Below, one piece after another: positions 55,650 to 64,000 of a stretch of 64,000 bases of DNA. Source of the stretch: Tenrec ecaudatus (Eukaryota > Chordata > Mammalia > Afrosoricida > Tenrecidae). A model generated the notes under the pieces. That model worked only from the letters and a program-made list of their open reading frames with translations, searched no databases and was not told the origin of the DNA. Both the position numbers and the translations under genes were made by a program. Each line of letters opens with the position of its first letter. The stretch's first letter is position 1. The DNA lies in NCBI RefSeq assembly GCF_050624435.1, contig NC_134547.1, positions 32,885,419 to 32,949,418 of the forward strand. The letters run 5' to 3'.

Positions 55650-56115
55650 AATAGGTGATCCCTGGATTTGCTCACTATGCAAAAGGGGAAACTCATTTTC
55701 CAGGAGAGGAATGTTCTTACTTTGTTAAACAATCAGGCATAGTTACACAAAAAGTAAAAGAACTAATTCAACACCAACTAAAGGGACATAGGACCCACAT
55801 GGGAAAACATCTTTGGCTCTTGAAAATCTTGGGTCATCGCTCCTGCCACTCCTGGGACCTCTCAGTTTAACATGTATAACTCTATGCTCAAGCTTTGTCT
55901 ATTCTGCTGTTTTCTTTTTTTTTTTTACAGGAACACATGTATCATACCTTCACCAATCAAACCTACACAGAACTGTACATGGCTGTGTTCCATCAACCCC
56001 TAAAGCACTCACCTGATCCTGCCGAGAAAGAACAACTACAAGTCTTTTGCCACCCCTGTCCAGCAGGAAGCAGCAGCAGATGAGAACTTCAGCCCTATTC
56101 CGATGACCAAAAAGC
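55650..56115 (+). pseudogene. provirus B env transmembrane-unit remnant, second part
   Basis: Continues the TM ectodomain: GEECSYFVKQSG corresponds to the Cys-X6-Cys-Cys region of gammaretrovirus-type TM, with the last cysteine replaced by serine. A VKELIQHQL helix follows, then a hydrophobic anchor near 55840-55900 and a short tail with frameshifts. The stretch 'accaaaaagcaggaa' just before the LTR is a weak polypurine tract. Confidence 0.75.
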
Positions 56116-56120
56116 AGGAA

Positions 56121-56446
56121 TAATAGGTCTTGCTGAATGTAAGATGGTGGCTGGCCAATTCAAGCAGCTCATGCCCACGCTTCCTGCTCATGCCTTAGAC
56201 CCTCTCCACCCCCACACCATCCCATGCCCACCAAAAGCCAAGTCACCCCAGTGTCATCCAAACTTGCCAATCAGGAGGCTACACAGTTGTCTCCCACACT
56301 TTACCACCAGTCTCCACCCCCAAGAGTGTACCAGTCCACACCTCCGTTGTGTCGGTGCTACTAGCCATTGTGGAGTAACCCAGTAGTCTTCAATTCATAA
56401 TAAAGCCTGTTACTTATACCTGTGTTTCGGCTGATTGTCTATATCA
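56121..56446 (+). mobile_element. 3' LTR of provirus B
   Basis: Partner of 48892-49211. AATAAA lies at 56399-56404. The end is near 'ctgattgtctatatca', where the RTE sequence resumes. A clean target duplication could not be established. Confidence 0.85.
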
Positions 56447-56568
56447 AATAGATGGCCTTGAGCCTGAATTTGAAGAACATCTCAAGAACAGATTTGCTGC
56501 CCTCAACACTAATGACATAAGATCTGATGAGACATAGGAGGACATCAAGAACATCATTAGACGGGAAG
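56447..56568 (+). mobile_element. RTE-type LINE, part 2 of the split element
   Basis: 'gaacatctcaagaacagatt', then 'tgccctcaacactaatgaca' and 'gacatcaagaacatcatta' continue the RTE element from 48891 in the same orientation, in the segment between the endonuclease and RT domains. Confidence 0.85.
56547..56568 (+). repeat. target-site duplication, left copy (KRAB-ZNF retrocopy)
   Basis: A 22-bp segment starting AAGAACATCATTAGA and ending GGGAAG. The partner at 59329-59350 differs at two positions. Confidence 0.8.
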
Positions 56569-58384
56569 GTGCAATGTGGGCGTGAATGAGGGGCCACGTG
56601 CTTCCACACCTTGCAGCTTTAAAAGGAAGAAACCCATGGCTATGGAGCCTCATAGCATTGTTCTGAGAACGTGGTGAGATGTTACCAACTCTCAAAGTCA
56701 GTGGCAGCACACACTGAAAAAAAAAACAGTGCTGCTCACACTCACAGCTGACTGAATCTTCCCTGAAAATTTCCAAAAGTTACAGAAAGTGAACACTTCT
56801 CAGGCTACGGATTTGTCACACATAAGTCCAGTCCAGTCTAGGGAGTTAGAAACCCAGGACTACTGCCTTGCGCATTTATACATCACAAGGAAGGAGTTCA
56901 ACTTCTGATTGATGTGTGAACCAAATTAATTCACCTGACTCCAAACTTCCTAGTGGCCCTGCTTCTTGTATTAGAAAGGGCATTGATTAGACTTCAAGAA
57001 CCTTGATGTACAAAATGGACTCACTGATGGTTGAGGACATGACTGTGGATTTTACAGCAGAGGAATTGGCTCATTGTTGGATGTTTCTCTGAAGCAACTC
57101 TACAGAGATGTGATGGTGGAGACCTTCACAAACCTACCTTTACTAGAAGTAGTTTTTCTTCTCCAATGATAATGATTAAGAAAATCTACCCAATGAAAAT
57201 GTAATGGTAAGATATTTGGAAAATGTTCCACGTGCCTTCATATTACAAAAACAAACAAAAAATTGCAGTTTCATGGCCATATAAAGCAGTATAACAATCA
57301 GAACCCACTTTTCAGAAAATATTTTCAGGTAACATCCTGGGGATGATATGAGGACAATACTATTGAAGAAAATCTCCAGTCAAATTTCAATTCTACCTCC
57401 ATTAAAAAGACTAGGATACTTATATCCTATGGAATGTATGGAAAATCATTAAAGGGTCTTCCTTCACTAAAACATAACAAAGGATTTCATGCTCAATGAA
57501 ATGCTGAACAACTTGGGAAATGTGAAAAAAAAAACACCAATATGTACACTTCCGTGGAATTTCTAACAGGAAACAAATGCTATGAATACAGACTGTGGTA
57601 AAATCTTTAGAGATCCTTCAACACTGGCAGATGATATGGGAATCTCCAATGGAACGAAGTCTTAAGAATGTAAGCATTATGACTCTATGGAATGTGGCAA
57701 AACTTTGATCAGATCCTCACATCTCACTATACACATGAGAACTCACAAGAGAAAGAGGCCTTCTGGATGTAATGAATGTGAGAGAACATTTACTCAATTC
57801 TCACACCTCAACCAACATATGAGAATTCACAGTGAAGAGAGACATTATGAATGTGAGGAACGTGGAAAAGTCCCTACTCGTCCCTCACACCTCACGGATC
57901 ATATGAGAATCCACAGTGGAGTAAGGTCTTATGAATGTAAGGAATATGACAGTATGATTACTAAATCCTCACATCTCAATCAACATATAAGAATTCACAA
58001 TGCAGAGAAACTCTATGAATGTGGAAAGCATTTACTCATCCCTCACACCTCACGGATCATATGAGAAGTCACAGGGGAGAGAGACCTTATGAATGTAGGG
58101 AATGTGAGAGAACTTTCACTCCTAAAGTGACGAGAATTCACAGTGGAGAGAGGCCTTATGTAATGTAAGGAATATGGAAGAGCTTTTAATCACGCCCCAC
58201 ACCTCAATCAATATATGAGAATTCACAGTGGAGAGAGGATTTATGTACACAAGGAATGTATGAATTAATTTAGTCATTCCTCACACCTCAGTAAACACAT
58301 AAGAACTCATTGTGGAGGGAAGATTTATGAATGCAAGAAAGAAACTGGGTGACAGGTTTAGTAACTTTTCAAACTTCACTGTGC

Positions 58385-58895
58385 TATGCAACTGCGATAG
58401 TTTATTGTGCCAGCCTGGCCGATAAACACAAGTAGGATTAACTGAAGGGCAGAGGGATAAATGGCTCAGTGAGCCTCGCCTTGCTTGTTCTGTGTCTCAG
58501 TTTAAAGGGGTACACTACCTGTGGGATGCCTAGCCTGTGGACTGTGTTGCTGTAAGTTGAGGTCCCTTTAAGCCCACACGATTGGAATGTTTGTCTCTGG
58601 AGCTGGGGACCAACAGTTGATGACATTTGGGGACCTGCCTTGCTGTTTGCTGCCTGGATATATATAGCCCAGCTCTCCCTACAGAAGGGGACTGGCAACT
58701 GGCGGCTCTCAAGCCTTAAAGGACTGCTAGTGTCTCACTGCTTTATAATTTAACTGTTAATTTCTTGTATTATCTATCTGTATATAATTTAACGGTTAAT
58801 TTCTTATATTATATATCTATCTTTATAAATATATTTATATATAATTACTAGCAATCTGGTTTGTCTCTCTAGAGAACCCTGTCCAACACAGCAAC
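58385..58895 (+). mobile_element. LTR-like interspersed repeat, copy 7
   Basis: 'tagtttattgtgccagcctg' then 'gccgataaacacaagtagg' at the start and 'ctggtttgtctctctagaga' then 'accctgtccaacaca' at the end. Same family as 8525 and 16045. It lies in the 3'UTR of the zinc-finger retrocopy. Confidence 0.6.
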
Positions 58896-59154
58896 CGTTT
58901 AGTAGTGTGCTACGTTCTTTAATTTCCACTTGACTTCTGAAATAATGTCAGCTATATACACAACATACATTTTATAAATTGTTTTCTTTTTATTTATGTA
59001 GAAATATTATTTTACTACTTCATCAATGTATAGTAAATTTGATGCTTTATCAATGATTTTTTAATTTTTCTTGGAAAAATGCTAATATATTTTAATGACA
59101 GTTTACACATGGGTGTAATCATAATATGCATGTGCTATTGAATTTTTCTTTTTC

Positions 59155-59280
59155 CTTTTAAAAATAATTTTATTGGGGGCTCATACAACTCTTATCACAA
59201 TCCATACATCCATAGATTGTGTCAAGCACTTTTGTGCATTTGTTTCCCTCATCATTCTCAAAACATTTGTTTTCTACTTC
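59155..59280 (-). mobile_element. young L1 3' terminal scrap
   Basis: 'aaaataattttattgggggc' then 'tcatacaactcttatcacaa', and 'atcattctcaaaacatttgt' in order. Confidence 0.9.
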
Positions 59281-59328
59281 CATGATTTTCTAAGTGTTTA
59301 ATAGATATTATATTATCAAACAAACAAA

Positions 59329-59350
59329 AAGAACATCATTAGATAGGAAG
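59329..59350 (+). repeat. target-site duplication, right copy (KRAB-ZNF retrocopy)
   Basis: Partner of 56547-56568. It extends past the LINE text into the first bases of the old L1 tail that follows. Confidence 0.8.
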
Positions 59351-59851
59351 AGGTTTCAGAAATGTCCATTTTTAAAAAGCATCCAAATTGATATGAAGGG
59401 GGCTGGATATAATGGAGGCCCAAAGTCTACCTGCAAGACAACTGGACATGCCCTCTTAGAAGGGTCTCATAGAATAGAGGGTAAATACAGGGTTTTAAAA
59501 AAGCATAAAGACTCCTGGGGGTTGGCACTGATGAACCACATAACTACCCTCTCGTTCTTTAAGATTCCCCTCCTTACTATTAAGGTCGGTATGGGATATG
59601 CCTCATTGGTCATGTTACACTTGCGTTTGTTCATTTGTACTTGTCCGCTCAGGACATAGTGGTCAAGACAGATGAGCCCTCAGAGACACTGAAAGTGGTA
59701 AGAGTTCTCTGAGGGTACGGGAAGTGGGGTGGTGAGTGTATAGCACTGATGATTGTATAACCCCATCCAATGGGACTAACAACAGAACTGAATGGGATAG
59801 GAAGGGATATATTGGAATGAGTAAGATATGTCATTAAAATATTATTTAAAA
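59351..59851 (+). mobile_element. older L1 3'UTR variant
   Basis: 'ggaggcccaaagtctacctg' and 'caactggacatgccctctta' then 'gaagggtctcatag' resemble the L1 3'UTR, but the terminal 300 bp differ and end 'tcattaaaatattatttaaa'. It looks like an older subfamily. AAGAACATCAT lies on both sides (59329 and 59852). Confidence 0.6.
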
Positions 59852-60000
59852 AAGAACATCATCATTAATGAAAGCAAAAAGTCATTAAAAAGACAAGAAA
59901 GGAAGAAAAGTTCAAAGTGGATGTCAGAAAAGACTCTGAAATAGCTATTAATCATAGATTAGATGAGGCAAATGGAATAAATGATGAAGACAAAGAGCTG
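59852..60000 (+). mobile_element. RTE-type LINE, part 3 of the split element
   Basis: 'aagaacatcatcattaatga' and 'aaaaagacaagaaaggaaga' then 'gtggatgtcagaaaagactc' and 'gatgaagacaaagagctg' continue the RTE element. Confidence 0.85.
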
Positions 60001-61510
60001 TTGTTGTTGTGATATGTTTTTTTTGGGGGGGGTTGTTTTGTCATTGGTTTTTGTTGCTGTTGTTTTGTTTCTTTGTTAGTTTTGCTGTTTTGTTTTTGTG
60101 CATGTCATTATCTCCAAAGGTCTGTCGAAATAAGATAGGCTTGATAAACAATCTGGAGGAGAAAACAACGGGACCAACACTTCCTGGGGGGCATGGGCGA
60201 TGGGGGGAAATAAAGTGGTGTTAACAAAGGACAAGGAAACAAGTGATCCAAATTGGTGGGGGGGAGGGTATAGGAGGCCTGGTAGGGAGTGATCAAGGGT
60301 AATGTCACCAAAAGGAAATACTTAAACCCAAATGAAGACTGAGCATGATAGTGGGATAAAAGGAAAGTCTAAGGAATTAGAGGAAAGAGCTAGGAGGCAA
60401 AGGGCATTTATAGAGGTCTAAATACCGGCATGTACATATGGAAATATATTTATATATGAGGATGGGGAAATAGATCTATGTGCATATATTTATAGGTTTA
60501 GAATTAAGGTAGCAGATGGACATTGGGCCTCCGCACAAGTACTCCCTCGAGGCAAGAATACTTTCTTCTATTAAACTGGCATCCCATGATGCTCACCTTC
60601 CCAACACGATCGCTGGAGACAAAGCAGGTGCAGAGCAAATGTGGTGAAGAAAGCTGATGGAGCCCGGTTATGAAAAGGTATAGCATCTGGGGTCTTAAAG
60701 GCTTGAAAGTGAACAAGCGGCCATCTAGCTCAGAAGCAACAAAGTCCACATGGAAGAAGCACACCAGCCTATGTGATCATTAGGTGCAGAAGGGATCGGG
60801 TATCAGGCATCATCAGAACAAAAAATCATTATCATTGTGAATGAGGGGAGTGCAGAGTGGGGACCCAAAGCCCATCTGTAGGCAACTGAACATCCCCTTA
60901 CAGAAGGGTCCCAAGGAGGAGACGAGCCAGTCAGAGTGCAATGTAGCAACGATGAAACATACAACTTTCCTCTAGTTCCTAAATGCTTCCTCCCCCGACC
61001 CCCGAGCCCCACTCCACTATCATAATCCCAATTCTACCTTACAAATATGGGTATACCAGAGGATGTACACTGGTATAGATAGGAATTGGAAACATAGGGA
61101 ATCCAGGATGAGTGATCCCTTCAGGTCCAGTGGTGAGAGTGGCGATACTGGGAGGTTGAGGGAGGGTAGGTTAAAATGGGGAAACCGATTACAGGGATCT
61201 ACATATAACCTCCTCACTGGGGGACAGACAACATTAAAGTGAGTGAAGGGAGACGTCGGATACTGTAAGATATGACAAAGTAATAATTTATAAATAAATA
61301 AGGGTTCATGAGGGAGGGGAGAGGGGAAGGAGGAGGAAAAATGAGTAGCTGATGGCTGGGGCTTAAGTGGAGAGCAAATTTTTTAAGAACGATGAGGGTA
61401 ATGAATGTACAAATGTGCTTTGCATAATTGATGTATGTATGGATTGTGATAAGAGTTGTAGGACCTCCCAATAAAATGATAATAAATAAATAAATTGATT
61501 TAAAAGACAA
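60001..61510 (+). mobile_element. young L1 3'UTR, nearly complete
   Basis: Starts in the T/G-rich segment, continues through 'tggaggagaaaacaacggga', 'gaaatatatttatatatgag', 'ccatctagctcagaagcaac' and 'gtgaatgaggggagtgcaga', and ends 'ataaaatgataataaataaa'. No ORF2 is present, so it is 5'-truncated. Confidence 0.95.
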
Positions 61511-61599
61511 CTTTTTAAAAAGGCAGAAAGGAGAAACCCACTTGAGTTTTTCCCACAGTGTTGTCACTGTAAGCTGTGACCACCATCACACCAGGTTGT

Positions 61600-61995
61600 T
61601 TTGTTCATTTGATTGTTTTATAAATCATTTTATTGGCGCTCTTACAACTCTTATAACAATCTATACATCAGTTGTATCAAGCACATTTGTACATGTGTTG
61701 TCATCATTTTCTAAACATTTTCTTTTGACGTGAGCCCTTGGTATCAGGTTTTTTCCCCTCCCTCCCCCACCTTTCTGCCCTTATGAACACTAGACATATT
61801 ATAAATTATTATTTTCATATCTTACACCATCTGCTGCCTCCTTTCACCCATGTTTCTGTTGTTCATCCCTCTCAGGGGGTGGGGGAGGATACTTCTATGT
61901 TGATCATTGTGATCGGTTCCCCCTTTCTCCTCCCACCTTCCCATTGCCCTTGTGGTACCTCTATTGTCATTATTGGTCCTGAGGGGTTTTTTTTT
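61600..61995 (-). mobile_element. L1 3' end, truncated by the next L1
   Basis: 'aatcattttattggcgctct', then 'atcttacaccatctgctgcc' and 'ttattggtcctgagggg'. It breaks at a T run where another L1 begins. Confidence 0.9.
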
Positions 61996-63490
61996 TAGAT
62001 TGTTTTATTAGGGGCTCATACAACTCTTATTACAATCCATACATACATCAGTTGTGTAAAGCACATTCATACATTCATTGCCCTGATCATTCTCAAAACA
62101 TTTGCTCTCCACCTAAGTGCCTGGCATCAGCTCCTCATTTTTCCCCTCCCTTCCCGCTCCCCTCTCCCTCAGGAACCCTTGATAATGTATACATTATTAT
62201 TTTGTCATATCTTGCCCTGTCCGACGTCTCCCTTCATCCACTTTTCTGTTGTCTGTCTCCCAGGGAGGAGGTCACATGTAGATCCTTGTAATCGGTTCCC
62301 CCTTTCCAACCCACCCTCCCTCTACCCTCCCAGTATCGCCATTCACACCACTGGTCCTGAAGGGATCACTCATCCTGGATTCCCTATGTTTCCAATTCCT
62401 ATCTATACCAGTGTACATCCTCTGGTATAGCCAGATATGTAAGGTAGAATAGGGATAATGATAGTGTGAGAGGAGGAAGCATTTAGGAACTAGATGTATG
62501 TTTCATCGTTGCTACATCGCACCTGACTGGCTCACCCTCCTCCTTGATACCCTTCTGTAAGGGGATGCCCAGTGGCCTATAAAAGGGCTTTGGGTCTCCA
62601 CTCTGCACTCCCCCCTCATTCACTATGATGATTTTTTGTTCTGATGATGCCTGATACCTGATCCCTTCGACGCCTCATGATCGCACAGGCTGTGGTGCTT
62701 CTTCAATGTGGGCTTTGTTGCTTCTGAGCTAGATGGCCGCTTGTTTACTTCCAAGCCTTTAAGATCCCAGACACTTTGTCTTCAGCGGTTGTGTTGGGAA
62801 GGTAAACATCATAGAATGCCAGTTTAATAGAAGAACGTATTCTTGCATTGAGGGAGTACTTGAGTGGAGGCCCAATGTCCTTCTACTACCTTAATACTAA
62901 ACCTATAAATATATGCATAGATCTATTTCCCCATCCTCATATATAAATATATTTCCATATGTACATGCAGGTATTTAGACCTCTATAAATGCCCTTTGCC
63001 TCCTAGCTCTTTCCTCTATTTCCTTTGACTTTCCTTTTGTCCCACTAGCATGCTCAGCCTTCATTTGGGTTTAAGTATTTCCTCTTGGTGACATTACCCT
63101 TGATCCCTCCCTACCAGGCCTTCTATACCCTCCTTACCTCCGATTTGGATCACTTGTTGTTCCCCTTGTTCCTAGGTTTGTTAACATCACTACCTTTGCC
63201 CCCACCTCCCCTTCTCTCATGTCTCCCCAGAACTGTCAGTCCCGTTGTTTTCTCCTCCAGATTTCTCCTCCAGCCTATCTTATTTAGACAGGCCTGTAGA
63301 GATAATAACATGCACAAAAATAAGACAGAGCACAACCAAGCAACAATATACAACAAAACAATAAAACAATGACAAAAAAAACCAAAACAAAACACGAGAA
63401 AGAAAAGCTTGTAGTTATTTGAAGGACTGTTTGGTGGCCTTTAGGAGTGTTTGCCAGTCCAGTCTTTTGGGGGCACCATGCCCTGGCCCC
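61996..63490 (-). mobile_element. young L1 3'UTR, long copy
   Basis: Starts with its own T run and 'agattgttttattaggggct', and runs through 'ccagatatgtaaggtagaat', 'ggccgcttgtttacttccaa' and 'gacattacccttgatccctc' to 'ggcaccatgccctggcccca', the start of the 3'UTR. At about 63490 the sequence switches strand to L1 ORF2. Confidence 0.95.
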
Positions 63491-64000
63491 AAAGTCCACC
63501 TTCAAAAGAACTGAAAACCCAGAAATAAAAGCATCAGCATACACACAGCTGATCTTTGACAAGGGCCCCAAAAAGATCAAATGGGAAGCAGATGCCCACT
63601 TTAACAAGTGGTGCTGGAAAAAAATGGATATCCACATGCAGAAAAATTAAGCAAGACCCTTATCTCACTCCATGCACAAGAATAAACTCAAGGTGGATCA
63701 CAGACCTTGAAGTTAAACCCCAAACTATTAGGGCCATCAATGAGGGAATTGGGACCAACTTGAGAACTTTGGCTCAGGGAATACACAGGCTATCAGAAAT
63801 AGGGAAGGACACAAACACAGAGGAGGCACAAATTGACAAATGGGATATACTGAAGATAAAACACTTGTGTACATCTAAAGAATTCACCAAGAGAGTAATA
63901 AGAGAGTCCACAGACTGGGAAAACATCTTTAGCAATGACACATCAGACAAAGGCCTTATTACTAAAATCTACAATACTCTGCTAGCTTCCAAAAAGAAAA
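63491..64000 (+). pseudogene. L1 ORF2 C-terminal segment, inverted
   Basis: ORF2 encodes the L1 endonuclease and reverse transcriptase. The frame at 63447-63650 contains LIFDKGPKKIKWEADAHFNK then WCWKKMDIHMQKN, and beyond its stop the text continues, in another frame, as IDKWDILKIKHLCTSKEF-like and SDKGLITKIYNT-like blocks. These match the region after the RT domain, in roughly the last fifth of ORF2. It reads on the plus strand although the adjoining 3'UTR is on the minus strand, the arrangement left by twin priming. It runs off the window. The internal stop shows it is dead. Confidence 0.85.

Larger units (their letters stand above)
48892..56446 (+). mobile_element. provirus B, class I endogenous retrovirus with internal deletion and nested insertions
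   Basis: The order is 5' LTR, leader, gag, protease, env surface unit, env transmembrane unit, 3' LTR. Reverse transcriptase, RNase H and integrase are absent: protease text at 53016-53030 is followed within 200 bp by env. Insertions are a PPIA retrocopy with U2 fragment (50078-50899), L1 tails (52449-53001), a MITE (53036-53152), a SPIN-like hAT (54154-54332) and an L1 tail (54640-55640). All coding parts carry stops and frameshifts. It sits in an RTE LINE. Confidence 0.85.
56569..59328 (+). pseudogene. KRAB C2H2 zinc-finger retrocopy, degraded
   Basis: The parent would be a KRAB zinc-finger repressor. A 5' part is followed at about 57014-57140 by KRAB A-box text (VEDMTVDFTAEELAH...LYRDVM-like, with a frameshift). 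Zinc fingers run from about 57675 to 58330. Finger 2 (CNECERTFTQFSHLNQHMRI) keeps both Cys and both His. Finger 1 has lost its first Cys, finger 3 has Arg for the second Cys, finger 4 has Tyr for the second Cys, and later fingers are cut by frameshifts. The spacer 'HSGERxYEC' pattern recurs. It has no large introns, a short A-rich end (about 59317-59330) and a 22-bp duplication on both sides, so it is a processed copy. An LTR-like element and an L1 scrap lie in its 3' part. The parent gene cannot be named. Confidence 0.85.

Noticed and set aside
57687-58064. Functional zinc-finger protein of 125 residues
   Set aside because: Three of the first four fingers have lost a zinc ligand and the fifth is frameshifted; the whole unit is a processed copy with duplications on both sides.

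Overview
The window is repeat-dense mammalian nuclear DNA, most likely from an afrotherian and probably a tenrec. Three kinds of element support this. There are many tRNA-derived AfroSINE-type SINEs. There are RTE-clade LINE fragments whose 3' end is shared with those SINEs. There are many copies of one young L1 lineage whose long 3'UTR I recognise from afrotherian genomes. Two short hAT elements resemble SPIN, which is known from tenrec but not from most other placental mammals. No intact intron-bearing gene is visible and the long open frames are chance or repeat-derived, so I read the window as intergenic.

Layout. 0-7 kb: two LTR-like repeats, an AT-rich unique block and unassigned sequence. 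7.0-7.8 kb: a UBE2C processed pseudogene on the minus strand with clear target-site duplications. 8-17 kb: LTR-like repeats, MIRs, AfroSINEs (three in tandem at 11.7-12.3 kb) and microsatellites. 17.2-17.6 kb: a small CpG island with a strong CTCF-type motif. 18-26 kb: SINE, L1 and RTE scraps, a SPIN-like element and a possible solo LTR. 26.5-29 kb: a broken gammaretrovirus-like provirus on the minus strand (gag, protease, start of RT). 29.4-31.5 kb: an L1 3'UTR split by a SNX3 retrocopy. 32.8-38.1 kb: an ancient L1 tail and several young L1 tails, one carrying a 10-copy minisatellite. 38.5-47 kb: LTR-like repeats, a minus-strand RTE reverse-transcriptase fragment and a GC/AT mosaic that could be a conserved noncoding element.

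47.4-64 kb is a deep nest. A plus-strand RTE element was split by a provirus with two LTRs. That provirus was itself hit by a PPIA (cyclophilin A) retrocopy, several L1 tails, a palindromic MITE and a SPIN-like element, and the PPIA retrocopy was hit by a truncated U2 snRNA copy. Further along the same RTE sit an old L1 tail and a KRAB zinc-finger retrocopy with a long target-site duplication. Two L1 tails then lie head to head, and the last one appears to carry an inverted ORF2 segment that runs off the window.

The content is therefore mostly a record of reverse-transcription events: four processed mRNA copies, one snRNA copy, two proviruses, and LINEs with their dependent SINEs. The target-site duplications allow part of it to be ordered in time. 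I saw no sign of an undescribed functional system. The best leads are the near-intact PPIA copy, the U2 insertion, the L1-derived minisatellite and the CTCF/CpG island.
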